A stretch of 64,000 nucleotides of DNA from Dehalococcoidales bacterium (GTDB lineage: Bacteria > Chloroflexota > Dehalococcoidia > Dehalococcoidales > UBA2162): positions 1 through 64,000 of the forward strand of contig JAFGCW010000012.1 in the NCBI GenBank assembly GCA_016932435.1. Direction: 5' to 3'. Position 1 is the first letter of the stretch. Every line of letters begins with the position of its first letter. The notes under the pieces are model-generated. The model worked only from the letters and a program-made list of their open reading frames with translations. It was not told where the DNA came from and did no database searches. The translations under genes were made by a program, and so were the position numbers. This document shows, in pieces, positions 1 through 8,556 of this stretch.

Positions 1-69
1 CTTCATGGTGATTGCCTTCGGGTCTTTCATTTCCCTCTTGGCTCTGCATTTTACACAATACGCCTGCAC
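1..69 (-). CDS. DUF5679 small zinc-ribbon protein (N-terminal part, runs off window)
   Basis: A GTG start at 69 follows a strong ribosome site (AAGGAGGTGA in reverse complement, about 74-85). The 23 visible codons read MQAYCVKCRAKREMKD and then PKAITMK. The CVKC knuckle followed by a KxxMKxPKAITMK stretch is what I remember of DUF5679, a roughly 50-residue zinc ribbon with a second CxxC pair, which would lie beyond the window edge. Function is unknown; small zinc ribbons of this type are often guessed to bind nucleic acid. The gene is too short here to judge its neighbours. Confidence 0.75.
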   Translation of the reverse strand, partial: MQAYCVKCRAKREMKDPKAITMK

Positions 70-252
70 CGTATCACCTCCTTTTTTCAGAGAATCGACT
101 AATTACCTGAGAATAGACTATCCGCTACAGAAAAGTCAATAGCTAAAAGCAATAAATTACGCCTATTTTTGCAGAAAATCTACGATTTTCTAACTTATTC
201 TTGATTTTTCCGTTATAATCTATGTAAACAGTAGGACATGAGGAGGTTCGGG

Positions 253-690
253 ATGAGGAAATACGGGATTCTACTAGTAGTATTAACGACTGTGCTGATT
301 CTTGCCTTTACAGGCTGCGATGGTTCTTCAGCTAATAAACTCGAAGATACAAAATGGGTACTTGAATCATACGGAGATCGCGATAATCCACAGAGTGTGA
401 TAGAAGGAACAGAGATTACGGCTACCTTTAACAGTGAAGATGATGTAGTAAACGGTTCGGCTGGTTGTAACCACTATTTCGGTGACTACGAGATAAAAGA
501 CGGACTGAGTGTAGGTATGTTAGGTAGCACTGAAATGTGGTGCGGCGAGCCTGAAGGAAGAATGGACCAGGAGACCAAATACCTGAAGATTCTTCAAGCG
601 GCGGAAGACTACACGACAAATGATGGCACATTGACCATCGACTGTGGTGATAGTGTGTTAATCTATACATCGTCCGAGGTGGCTAACTAG
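253..690 (+). CDS. META-domain lipoprotein (HslJ-like)
   Basis: I place the start at ATG 253 because AGGAGG lies at 241-246; an upstream in-frame ATG at 238 precedes the ribosome site. The 145-residue product has a hydrophobic N-terminus ending in a lipobox (AFTG-C22), so it should be a membrane-anchored lipoprotein outside the cytoplasm. The rest matches the META domain seen in HslJ: a KWVLESY start, NGSAGCNHYFGDYEI in the middle and a final short beta strand. META proteins are linked to heat-shock or aminocoumarin tolerance in other bacteria; the role here is unknown. It is a single gene. A TATAAT hexamer at 214-219 may be its -10 box, and AATCTATGTAAA just downstream recurs at 4528-4539. 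Confidence 0.85.
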   Translation: MRKYGILLVVLTTVLILAFTGCDGSSANKLEDTKWVLESYGDRDNPQSVIEGTEITATFNSEDDVVNGSAGCNHYFGDYEIKDGLSVGMLGSTEMWCGEPEGRMDQETKYLKILQAAEDYTTNDGTLTIDCGDSVLIYTSSEVAN

Positions 691-723
691 TACCTGGTTG
701 CACAGTAAAGCAGGATAATCAAG

Positions 724-783
724 CCGTTCGTGGTGAGCCTGTCGAACCACAACGACGCCCTTCGACAAGCTCAGGGCGAACGG
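724..783. repeat. Inverted intergenic repeat, CCGTTCG...CGAACGG type
   Basis: A 60-base element begins CCGTTCGTGGTGAGCCTGTC and ends AAGCTCAGGGCGAACGG, with terminal inverted repeats and an internal GTCGAA/TTCGAC pairing. It sits between the convergent ends of the META gene and the histidine kinase. Short palindromes with this wording are widespread intergenic repeats. In RNA it would fold into a long hairpin and could terminate or stabilise transcripts from either side. Confidence 0.7.
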
Positions 784-803
784 AATAATAATAATCACCA
801 CAA

Positions 804-2270
804 CTAAGGACTAGCATCCTCTTTCCGGTTAAACGAACGCGAGGGCAGGGTAATGATGAACTGCGTTCCTTCACCGGGTTCACTTTTTACCCTGATGTCC
901 CCATTGTGCCTGATTATGATTTCCCTGACAATTGCCAGCCCAAGCCCGAATCCGCTTCGCAGGCCGCTTGCCTGGTAGAAACGCTCGAAAACGTAAGGGA
1001 TCTGTTCGGGAGGTATACCCGGGCCGGTATCGGAGATCATTATTTCAATTGAGTTATTTTCTTTATTCCTCCCGCGAATTACTATTTCACCCTGGCGGGG
1101 TGTGTTTTTCAAGGCATTATCCAGCAGGTTACTGAAGACCTGCTCCAGCCGGTCTTCGTCGCCGGATACCGGTACCAGAGGCTCGATGTCTGTAATCAAC
1201 CGGACGCCCGTTTCTTCAGCCCGGAGACCGAACACTTCCTGGCAATGAAGCAGAAGTTCCTTGATATCGACCGGTTCGAGTGATATATCAAGCTGACCCG
1301 ATTGCATTCGCGACAACTCAAGCAGTTCATTGACCTGCTTTATCATCCGCTTTGATTCGGCATCGATTACCCTGGCGGCATTCTCCCGCGCTTCATCGTC
1401 TTTCGCGGTGCCGTCGAGAATTGCCTGGGCGAATCCCTGGATGGAGGTAAGAGGAGTTCTCAACTGGTGAGAGACGTCGGCAACGAAGTGCCTGAGCTGC
1501 ATCTGGGATTCTTTTACCTTTCCTGCCATTTCATTAAAGTGCACGGCTAACGTTTTTATTTCTCTCGGGCCTTCGGCCGGTACTTCCTGGTCAAAATCTC
1601 CCTCGGCTATTTTATCGGCTGCTGCCGTAACCTTTTTCACGGGGAGGTAAACAGAACGTGCGATCAGGAAAGCAATTACTATCGATACAGCCAGTGCGAT
1701 TAATCCAATCCTGAGGAAGGGTCCAAACAACCCGGCGAGTATGGATAACGTACCGGTTCTGGGTACGGCGAGGGTGAGAGTTTCAATGTTTAAAAACGCC
1801 TGGCTGGTGAATAGTCTGCCTATAGAATACGAAGTATATACAAAGGTGCTGCCGTCAGGCGCTTCGAACGTACCCTGTACAGGATTGGCTTCGCTTGCCG
1901 CTGCTAAGCTTTCTGTCGGCTGCGGGGTGGTTTTCTGAGGTTTTTCTGTCGGCAATTGGCTTATTTGCAGGTTTTCTTCTTTCGGAGATATCGTTCTCAC
2001 TATTCGGCCGGTTTTATCAGCCAGGAAAATATACACATTATTATTTGTGGCCTGTTCTTGAAGGTCTTCCAACAGGTTTCTCCAGGTCTCTTCTCCTCTT
2101 GCCATCGAAAGAACCTGGACGTAAATAGGTCTTGCCATGCTGGTAAGCTGATCCAGACTGTATTTATCGCGGATACTCCGGAGAGATACTGTGATCGCTA
2201 CTGCGACTACCGCCAGGCAAATGATGATGACCGCAGTAAATGACAGGATCAGGCGCATTCGGAGACTCAT
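804..2270 (-). CDS. Membrane sensor histidine kinase (HAMP-HisKA-HATPase)
   Basis: The 488-residue protein has an N-terminal membrane helix (about 7-29), an extracytoplasmic sensor region (30-177) with a Gln/Pro/Thr-rich stretch near 105-120, a second helix (178-205), a HAMP linker (205-260), a HisKA dimerisation helix with the phospho-acceptor H268 (DVSHQLRTPL) and a C-terminal ATPase with DTGPGIPPE and GFGLGLAIV boxes. It autophosphorylates on His and passes the phosphate to the response regulator encoded just upstream. The two genes overlap by four bases, so they are translationally coupled. The signal sensed cannot be read from the sequence. Confidence 0.95.
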   Translation of the reverse strand: MSLRMRLILSFTAVIIICLAVVAVAITVSLRSIRDKYSLDQLTSMARPIYVQVLSMARGEETWRNLLEDLQEQATNNNVYIFLADKTGRIVRTISPKEENLQISQLPTEKPQKTTPQPTESLAAASEANPVQGTFEAPDGSTFVYTSYSIGRLFTSQAFLNIETLTLAVPRTGTLSILAGLFGPFLRIGLIALAVSIVIAFLIARSVYLPVKKVTAAADKIAEGDFDQEVPAEGPREIKTLAVHFNEMAGKVKESQMQLRHFVADVSHQLRTPLTSIQGFAQAILDGTAKDDEARENAARVIDAESKRMIKQVNELLELSRMQSGQLDISLEPVDIKELLLHCQEVFGLRAEETGVRLITDIEPLVPVSGDEDRLEQVFSNLLDNALKNTPRQGEIVIRGRNKENNSIEIMISDTGPGIPPEQIPYVFERFYQASGLRSGFGLGLAIVREIIIRHNGDIRVKSEPGEGTQFIITLPSRSFNRKEDASP

Positions 2271-2995
2271 TCTTTTTCGTCCCCTGTAGTTATCTTATAC
2301 CCGGTGCCCCGAATTGTCTCGATTCGTACTCCCGAGCCGGCTAGCTTTTCACGTAGATGGTTGACATGGACATCAACAGTCCGGCTTTCCCCGTAGTAGT
2401 CGAATCCCCATACATCCTCAAGCAGTTTCTCCCGACTCAGTACGATGCCCGGATTGCGTACAAAGGTTGACAGAAGCGCGAACTCCTTGGTCCTGAGTTT
2501 GACCGGACGGCTGTTTACCGTCACTTCCTGCCTGGGGAAATCTATCCTCAGTTTTCCCATTTCCGCGATATCCCCGGGTTGCTGCCCTGCCTGGTAGCGG
2601 CGTAGAATTGCCCTGACCCTGGCAACAAGTTCACGTGGATTGAACGGTTTGGTAAGGTAATCGTCGGCACCGAGCTCAAGTCCGACGATTTTGTCAATGT
2701 CCTCTTTCCGGGCAGTCAGCATCAGGATTGGGGTATCGCTCTGGGTTCTTATCTGCCGGCATACCTCATATCCATCGATATCCGGAAGCATAAGATCGAG
2801 CAGGATAAGGTCGGGATTTCCTTCACGCTGTTTTGAAACCGCGTCGGCGCCGTTAGTGGCTTCATCTACCTCGTAACCTTCCCTTTCAAGGTAGAGTCTT
2901 ACCAGTTCAATGATATGAGCTTCATCGTCGACGACCAGTATCTTCGGCATTTGTTTATTCGGTATGGATTTATTTTTAGGGTTATTATACTCCAA
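2267..2995 (-). CDS. OmpR/PhoB-family response regulator
   Basis: The 242-residue protein has a receiver domain (about 17-130) with the acidic pair DDE and phospho-acceptor D67 (LLDLMLPD), the conserved K in LTKPFNP, and an OmpR-type winged helix at the C-terminus (about 145-240, SREKLLEDVWG and VRTIRGTGYK-like ending). The annotated start is a TTG at 2995; an ATG 15 codons in (2950) is equally possible because neither has a strong ribosome site. It forms a two-gene unit with the overlapping kinase. OmpR-family regulators bind direct repeats about 11 bases apart, and such repeats occur at 4503-4545, next to the secreted-repeat gene upstream. Confidence 0.95.
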   Translation of the reverse strand: MEYNNPKNKSIPNKQMPKILVVDDEAHIIELVRLYLEREGYEVDEATNGADAVSKQREGNPDLILLDLMLPDIDGYEVCRQIRTQSDTPILMLTARKEDIDKIVGLELGADDYLTKPFNPRELVARVRAILRRYQAGQQPGDIAEMGKLRIDFPRQEVTVNSRPVKLRTKEFALLSTFVRNPGIVLSREKLLEDVWGFDYYGESRTVDVHVNHLREKLAGSGVRIETIRGTGYKITTGDEKE

Positions 2996-3022
2996 AGCTC
3001 TGCACCTGCCTATATTTCAGGT

Positions 3023-3059
3023 GAAACCAGGCCGGTCTGTAAAAGGCTGGCCTGGTTTC
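3023..3059 (-). terminator. Hairpin between repeat protein and response regulator genes
   Basis: GAAACCAGGCC at 3023-3033 pairs perfectly with GGCCTGGTTTC at 3049-3059 around a 15-base loop. It lies between the end of the minus-strand gene at 3114 and the start of the response regulator at 2995. There is no clear T-run on either side, so it may attenuate rather than fully stop transcription. Confidence 0.5.
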
Positions 3060-3113
3060 TATATAAGTGTATTTATAATTTCGAACAATAATGTTTTTAG
3101 CTACGCTGGTTTT

Positions 3114-4385
3114 CTAAAGGTTCGGACTTAAAGAAGTAACATTAGCACTATTGCTATAAGGTCTTACTGTGCCGTCAGAATTGTCGACAGTCGGAGGATC
3201 GATAATACGGATAACAGCCCATCCCGGGAAATATCCCGGTTTGACCGTAACCAGCAGGTAACCACCCGCTTCGTCGAATTCATGGGTAACCTGGCCCGAT
3301 TCATTCGTCCTTCCGATGAATTCACCGTAAATACTCATAAGAGATTCATAATCGGCGTCTGCGGCTGAAAGAGTGGCATCTTCCCTGAGTGCCTTCATTT
3401 CTGTCTGGAGTGATTCCATTTTATCTCTGGTAAGCGCCCATACACCGGCGTCTTCAACCGGTATGATTGTTCCGCGACCGTATACAGTCATGGTAACTTC
3501 CTCTCCTACGAGGGCACGCTTCGGGGCTTCGAGAGCCAGTGCTCTGAAAGTTTCACCGATTCGGATGCCAGCTCTGCCGGGGATATATCCACGCTTGATC
3601 GAGAGCAGCAGGTAACCACCCTCTTCGGAAAACGCATGATCAAGTTTTCCGCGTTCGTCAGTTCGTCCAAGGTATTCGCCATAAATGTCGGCGAGTCGTT
3701 CATAGTCGATGTCTTCGGCTGCGATATCGGAACTTGCTCTGATTGTGTTAACCTCAGCCTGCAGTTCTTCTGCTCTTTCTCTGGTGAACGCCCAGATACC
3801 GGCATTTTCAATCGGGGTACCGGTACCGCGCTGGGTGACAGTCATGGTGATAGTTTCATTAACTTTGGCTTTTTGGGGTGCATCGAGTACCATTGCTTTC
3901 GGCATAGCGCCGATGCGTATGGTAGTAAATCCGGGGAAGTATCCTCTCTTGACCGCAGCCAGCAGGTAATTCCCCTTGTTCTCAAAGCTGTAATACACTC
4001 TGCCGTCGGAACCTGTCGTTCCAATGAATGTACCGTGAATACTGGCCAGTGCTTCATAGTCTTTCTTGTCGACCGGAGTTGACTGGTCTTCTGCTAACTT
4101 TCTGACTTCTTCCCTCATGATTTCTGCCTGGTCACGGGTAAATGCCCAGACCCCCGCTCCTTCGAACGGTTCCTGGTTCCATCTCAGAAAAACTCTCATC
4201 GATATTCTCTGGTCCTCCATGGCGATTCTCGGCGCGACTATATCCAGAGAACCGATATAAGGATAATCGGGATTTGCTACGGCAACTTCTTCATCTGCTG
4301 CCATTGCGGTGACCGGCGATAAACCGAGTATTGTGGTTACTACAAGCATAGGAAGTATTGTTATCCATTTTTTAAACCTTTTCAT
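3114..4385 (-). CDS. Secreted protein with three tandem beta-sandwich repeats
   Basis: The start at 4385 has AAGGAG eleven bases upstream. A signal peptide (about 1-30, cut after AMA) is followed by three repeats of about 110 residues (roughly 52-158, 163-278 and 281-391). Each begins with a strand like ISMRVFLRW or ITMTVTQRG, carries GxWAxTRD, then a helical stretch of about 35 residues ending DYExLxxIYGxFIGxT, and ends in GGYLLxxVKxGYxPGxxxIRI. The pattern resembles transthyretin/carboxypeptidase-regulatory-like beta sandwiches with a helical insert. I do not recognise a named family. The gene lies between a two-component system and the methyltransferase block. It should be exported, possibly as a surface or cell-wall stress protein; function unknown. 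Confidence 0.8.
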   Translation of the reverse strand: MKRFKKWITILPMLVVTTILGLSPVTAMAADEEVAVANPDYPYIGSLDIVAPRIAMEDQRISMRVFLRWNQEPFEGAGVWAFTRDQAEIMREEVRKLAEDQSTPVDKKDYEALASIHGTFIGTTGSDGRVYYSFENKGNYLLAAVKRGYFPGFTTIRIGAMPKAMVLDAPQKAKVNETITMTVTQRGTGTPIENAGIWAFTRERAEELQAEVNTIRASSDIAAEDIDYERLADIYGEYLGRTDERGKLDHAFSEEGGYLLLSIKRGYIPGRAGIRIGETFRALALEAPKRALVGEEVTMTVYGRGTIIPVEDAGVWALTRDKMESLQTEMKALREDATLSAADADYESLMSIYGEFIGRTNESGQVTHEFDEAGGYLLVTVKPGYFPGWAVIRIIDPPTVDNSDGTVRPYSNSANVTSLSPNL

Positions 4386-4502
4386 TTTTATTCTCCTTTT
4401 TATTTTTGTTGTTATAATTTGTACGGATTGCCGTTATTCATATTTCTCTTCCATTTTTTCCCTCCTTGTTGTTACTGATAATTCAATCTTAGAGGGAGAT
4501 TG

Positions 4503-4545
4503 TTATCCCGGTTTTATCCGAATGTAAAATCTATGTAAAATGTAG
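4503..4545. promoter_or_regulatory. Candidate operator: 11-base-period direct repeats
   Basis: TTATCC occurs at 4503 and 4514, and TAAAAT at 4525 and 4536, so four half-sites lie on one 11-base register; ATGTAAAAT is repeated exactly at 4522 and 4533. Eleven-base spacing places half-sites on one face of the helix, as in PhoB/OmpR-family operators. The region lies between the divergent starts at 4385 (minus) and 4586 (plus). A shared AATCTATGTAAA also occurs at 217-228, before the META lipoprotein. Binding by the regulator at 2267-2995 is inference. Confidence 0.4.
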
Positions 4546-4585
4546 TTCCATTTGAGTAATTCTTTGCATCAGGATAGAATACGGA

Positions 4586-5932
4586 GTGATGAGTGGAAAC
4601 GAAGAGGAGCGAGCTGCCCAATCCCCTCAAGATAAGATGGATTCGATGTTCGATGCCTGGCTAAAAGACCAGCATCTTGAATTTGTGAATCCTGAAGCGG
4701 AAAAAACCTACCAGGAACGGGTGCTGAGGATAAAAGACGTAGTCCAATTGAAGGTACCCGACAGAATTCCCGTCTACGCAAACATCGATTTTTTGCGCGC
4801 GTATTACGCCGGTATTACCACCGAAGAAGCAACGTATGATTATGATAAGCTTATCAGTGCCTGGAGCGATTACATACTCGATCTACAACCGGATGTCCAC
4901 GGCGGTTCGACAGTTCCCGGGCCCGGAAGGTCATACGAAATCCTGGACTATACGTTGTATCTCTGGCCAGAGCACGGCAAAACTTCCGATTCTCTCTACA
5001 AGAGCGTAGAAAACGAATATATGAAAGCTGATGAGTATGACGAACTGATCCGCGATCCGTCTGATTTTCTGATGCGTAAATATATGCCCCGTATTTTCGG
5101 AAAGCTTCAGGCGTTTCAAAAACTTGGCAGCCTGGGTTCTCTCCTCCAGATGCCTTTGACCAGTACTTATCTCACTGCTTTCGGTCGACCTGAAATGCGG
5201 ATCGCTTTCGAAGCATTAATGTCTGCCGGAGAAGAAGCGATAAAATGGCGTAAGGTGGTTTCTACCTGTAACAGAAGGATTACCGAAGCCGGATATCCAC
5301 TGGTTGCAGGCGGCTCCACGCTGGCACCTTATGATGCGATAGCCGATACTCTAAGGGGTAGTCGGGGTGTGATGACTGACATATACAGACAGCCGGACAA
5401 ACTCCTGGAAGCAATGGAGAGACTTACGCCGGTTATGGTGGAACTAGGTGCGGAAGCCGCCCGTGCCACAGGCAGACCGCTGATATTCATCCCTCTGCAT
5501 AAGGGCGCTGATGCATTTATGTCTGAGAAACAATACAGGAATTTTTACTGGCCGACTCTGAAAAAGATGATTATGGCGTATATCGAACAGGGGATGGTGC
5601 CGTTTTTATTTGCAGAGGGTGAATATACATCGCGGCTGGAAATTATAGGAGATATACCGAAAGGCAAGGTTATCTGGCATTTCGATTTCACTGACATGGC
5701 GTTGGCCAAGCAAGCGTTAAGTAATATAGCCTGCATAGCAGGAAACGTTCCGATAAGTCTGTTGAATACGGGAACTCCTGAAGAGGTAAAGGAGTACTGT
5801 AAAGGATTGATCGATGTGGCCGGTAAAGACGGAGGATTTATCATGACAAGCGGCGGAGTGATAGATAAAGCCAGACCGGATAATGTCAGGGCTATGATCG
5901 AATACACAAAAGAATACGGGGTATACCGTTAG
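4586..5932 (+). CDS. UroD-like corrinoid methyltransferase, subgroup A (candidate MT-I)
   Basis: The 448-residue protein belongs to the uroporphyrinogen decarboxylase/MtaA-CmuA fold family: a VPDRIPVYANIDF strand near residue 52, the family block PLHKGADAFMSEKQYRNFYWP around H305, and GTPEEVKEYCKGLI near the end. Family members move methyl groups between substrates and a corrinoid protein. By manual alignment, the zinc site usual in MtaA-type enzymes (HxC plus a later GC) is not kept: the equivalent of HxC is H365-F-D, and the late Cys is replaced. It starts with GTG-ATG, so 4586 and 4589 are both possible. It resembles the gene at 11727 more than those at 7192 and 8557, with a 35-residue N-terminal extension shared by both. 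Followed by the corrinoid protein, it is probably a substrate-specific demethylase; substrate unknown. Confidence 0.85.
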   Translation: MMSGNEEERAAQSPQDKMDSMFDAWLKDQHLEFVNPEAEKTYQERVLRIKDVVQLKVPDRIPVYANIDFLRAYYAGITTEEATYDYDKLISAWSDYILDLQPDVHGGSTVPGPGRSYEILDYTLYLWPEHGKTSDSLYKSVENEYMKADEYDELIRDPSDFLMRKYMPRIFGKLQAFQKLGSLGSLLQMPLTSTYLTAFGRPEMRIAFEALMSAGEEAIKWRKVVSTCNRRITEAGYPLVAGGSTLAPYDAIADTLRGSRGVMTDIYRQPDKLLEAMERLTPVMVELGAEAARATGRPLIFIPLHKGADAFMSEKQYRNFYWPTLKKMIMAYIEQGMVPFLFAEGEYTSRLEIIGDIPKGKVIWHFDFTDMALAKQALSNIACIAGNVPISLLNTGTPEEVKEYCKGLIDVAGKDGGFIMTSGGVIDKARPDNVRAMIEYTKEYGVYR

Positions 5933-6101
5933 ATAAATGTGAAAAAATAGCCCCATGAGAAGTAGGATTTGATTATTCCGAGAAAATTCTGTATAAATAT
6001 AGACTGAAAAGGGTAATATGATGTAGAATACAGAGTTACCCTTTTTAAGTAATAAACGGTAAAAAATAATTAAGCATAATAACAAGGAGGATAAAGAGGT
6101 A

Positions 6102-6725
6102 ATGAGTGAACAGTTGACGAATGCGGTTGCGGAGTTGAAAGAAGACGAAGCTATCCAGATGGTAAAAGACATGATAGCCAAAGGCGAAGATGCCAATATG
6201 ATTTTCGACTCTGCGAGGAAAGGCATGGAGACGGTAGGGAAAAGGTTCGCCGACGGCGAGTATTTCCTTCCCGAGCTTATATATTCCGGTGAAATATTCA
6301 AATCTATTTCCGAAATCGTCAAGCCGGTAATGACAGCTGAATCAGGTGGAGAAAAAATCGGTAAAGTTATCGTTGGTACTGTAGCTGGTGATATTCATGA
6401 TATCGGTAAGGATATCGTGGTTTTCATGCTCGATATCAGCGGATTCGAGGTTTATGACCTTGGCGTCGACGTGCCGGTGCAGACTTTCGTTGACAAAATC
6501 AAGGAGACAGGAGCTCCAATCGTTGCTTTAAGCGGATTCCTGACACTGGCTTTTGATGCCATGAAAGACACCTGTGATGCTATTGCGACAGCCGGTCTTC
6601 GCGACAAGGTAAAGATTATGATCGGTGGCGGCCAGATCGATGACGAAATTAAGAAATATGCCGGCGCCGATGCATATGGCAGAGATGCCATGACGGCCGT
6701 TGCCCTGGCCAAGGAGTGGATATAG
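6102..6725 (+). CDS. Corrinoid (cobalamin-binding) methyl carrier protein
   Basis: The 207-residue protein is the usual length for an MtaC/MttC/MtvC-type carrier. Residues 1-90 form the helical cap domain (KGMETVGKRFADGEYFLPELIYSGE) and residues 91-207 form the Rossmann-like corrinoid domain. The cobalt-binding motif is D97-x-H99-x-x-G102 (GDIHDIGKDIV), and the SGFLTLAF and IGGGQ loops around the corrinoid tail are present. It accepts a methyl group from an MT-I enzyme onto Co(I) and passes it to MT-II. AAGGAGG precedes the start. It is the only corrinoid protein in the block, so it may serve all four UroD-like genes. It lies 170 bases after the first of them. Confidence 0.95.
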   Translation: MSEQLTNAVAELKEDEAIQMVKDMIAKGEDANMIFDSARKGMETVGKRFADGEYFLPELIYSGEIFKSISEIVKPVMTAESGGEKIGKVIVGTVAGDIHDIGKDIVVFMLDISGFEVYDLGVDVPVQTFVDKIKETGAPIVALSGFLTLAFDAMKDTCDAIATAGLRDKVKIMIGGGQIDDEIKKYAGADAYGRDAMTAVALAKEWI

Positions 6726-7191
6726 GGTAAACTTAATAATCCGGAGAAACGGTGGGTATTTTTAGTACTGATATAGTTTTTTCCGGATATGCCTTTCCGT
6801 CGGATACAGTCTGTCGGTTAGCCGAAAGAGATATTATGACGGCGGATGAGCGTGGCCTGTTTCGAAATGAAACTCCAGACTACATCATCCGTCGTTATTT
6901 GTATGTTTTAAACGTGTATTTATAATTACTCCCACTCCCGCACTTTACTTTCATATTATCGGTAATTTCTTCGGCTGTTTTAGTCTGGATATGTTGATTA
7001 AAACGTGATAGCAGAGCTGTATTTCTTGACCTTATTATCTCTGTACAAGAAGTTGTGAAATCCTATGGATGATAAGTTTCCTGCTGGAAAATGTACAAGA
7101 ATTATTATCCAAATTACTTACCGGCGGTAAAATATGACCGGAGAATAATAAAGACCGGAAACCGGAAAAACGAATAGAATGGAGTTATATA
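6726..7191. other. Intergenic region with a long inverted repeat
   Basis: This 466-base gap holds no convincing gene. An 11-base inverted repeat (ACGGCGGATGA at 6839-6849 with TCATCCGTCGT at 6895-6905, one G-U pair) encloses a 45-base loop and is followed by a T-rich stretch, so it could end or process the corrinoid-protein transcript. A 29-codon ORF (6836-6925) runs through this hairpin but has only a weak ribosome site and is probably chance. I see no cobalamin riboswitch. Confidence 0.4.
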
Positions 7192-8433
7192 ATGAGCAAA
7201 ACACCGGAAGAATTATATAAAGAACGAGAAACTCGTATCATGGATGCTGTCCAGTTGAAAATACCGGACAGGATTCCGATACTGGTAGCCCTCACGTATT
7301 TCCCGGCAATATATACCGGAACACCCAAAAAGGCTGCATGGTACGATCACGATAAATGGTTTGAAGCAACCATGAAAACATTCCTTGATTATCAGCCGGA
7401 TGGAATCTGGTCTATCCAAGGATTTTCACCCGGTGCGGTCATGGAGTTGCTTGAGCCTAAGTCACAGCGATGGCCCGGCTGGGGACTTGATGATAATAAT
7501 GAGCACCAGGCAATTGAAATTGCCGGAATGAATGGCGATGAGTACGATCTCTATTTCAACGACAGGGGTGATTTTACCTTCCGTACTATGTTCGGGCGTA
7601 TGTTCGGAGCAGCCGAGGCATTCAATAAACTCCCGCCTCTTTCATCACTGGGTTCTCCTTTTGGAGGAATGCAATTTGCCGAAGCTATGGCTGATCCTGA
7701 CGTTGCGGCTGCTATCGAGAAGTTCCAGAAAGCCGGCCGATTATTAAAAGAACTCCGTCCAAAAATGAAGAATTTCTATGCAGAGGCTGAAAAACTTGGT
7801 TTCCCATGCCCTACCGGTCCGGGAGGAGGTGTACCTTTCGATGGTGTTTCTGATTATCTGCGCGGCATGCAGGGAGCGATGATCGATATGTACCGTAATC
7901 CAGATAACCTGACACGGGTTCTCGAAGAACGATTGCAGAGTACCCTTGCAATGCTGGATTCTATACCGAAATTCACCAAACCGACACGCGGCTTCATGGC
8001 TCTCCACCGCGGTTCGGACGGCTTCATGTCCCTGAAACAGTTCGAGAAGTTCTACTGGCCGTATTTCAAGGCAGTCCTGCTGAAGATGATTGAAAAAGGT
8101 ATTACTCCTTTCCCGTTCCTCGAAGGCATCTGGGACCAGAGGTTAGAGTACTTCCTCGAGCTTCCCAAAGGTTCTATGGTCTGTCATTTCGCCTATACCA
8201 ATATGAAAAAGGCCAAGGATATCCTCGGTGGACATATGTGCATCATGGGTGATATCCCGTCTTCTCTTCTCAACGCCGGAACACCTCAACAGGTAGAAGA
8301 ATATACCAGGGACCTCATGGCATACTGCGGTAAGGACGGAGGACTCATTGTTTCCAATAATACCGTCAACCAGGGTAAACCGGACTGTATCCGTGCCATG
8401 ATTGATACGGTAAAGAAATACGGCGTTTACTAG
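7192..8433 (+). CDS. UroD-like corrinoid methyltransferase, subgroup B (candidate MT-I)
   Basis: The 413-residue UroD-fold protein starts KTPEELYKERETRIMDAV followed by the family strand KIPDRIPILVALTYFPA. It carries the block ALHRGSDGFMSLKQFEKFYWP (H272) and CHFAYTN (H332), where MtaA-type enzymes have HxCG; the zinc-binding Cys is an Ala here by manual alignment, and the late GC becomes SNNT. GGAG lies eight bases before the start. It is closely similar to the next gene at 8557, and the two look like a tandem duplication. By family it should demethylate a substrate onto the corrinoid protein at 6102. The glycine-rich loop GPGGGVPFDGVSDYLRGM differs between subgroups and may contact substrate. 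Confidence 0.85.
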   Translation: MSKTPEELYKERETRIMDAVQLKIPDRIPILVALTYFPAIYTGTPKKAAWYDHDKWFEATMKTFLDYQPDGIWSIQGFSPGAVMELLEPKSQRWPGWGLDDNNEHQAIEIAGMNGDEYDLYFNDRGDFTFRTMFGRMFGAAEAFNKLPPLSSLGSPFGGMQFAEAMADPDVAAAIEKFQKAGRLLKELRPKMKNFYAEAEKLGFPCPTGPGGGVPFDGVSDYLRGMQGAMIDMYRNPDNLTRVLEERLQSTLAMLDSIPKFTKPTRGFMALHRGSDGFMSLKQFEKFYWPYFKAVLLKMIEKGITPFPFLEGIWDQRLEYFLELPKGSMVCHFAYTNMKKAKDILGGHMCIMGDIPSSLLNAGTPQQVEEYTRDLMAYCGKDGGLIVSNNTVNQGKPDCIRAMIDTVKKYGVY

Positions 8434-8526
8434 TGTAATAACAATGAACGCATCCTGTATATTCTCGCTAACCTTTCTGACGATTATATACAGGTTGCGT
8501 CTGTTATAATAAGCTGATATAGGAGC

Positions 8527-8535
8527 TGGTATAAT
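8527..8535 (+). promoter_or_regulatory. Extended -10 promoter candidate before the third UroD-like gene
   Basis: TGGTATAAT at 8527-8535 fits an extended -10 element (TGnTATAAT). No good -35 box lies upstream, which is usual for this promoter type. Transcription would begin near 8542, about 15 bases before the ATG at 8557. A second TATAAT occurs at 8505-8510. Confidence 0.45.
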
Positions 8536-8556
8536 ACAGTTCCTGGTGATGGGATT

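Noticed and set aside
6836..6925. A 29-codon ORF after the corrinoid gene
   Set aside because: Weak ribosome site and it runs through an inverted repeat; probably chance.
5933..8556. Cobalamin riboswitch in the methyltransferase block
   Set aside because: I searched the leaders of the corrinoid and methyltransferase genes for a B12-box-like sequence and found none.
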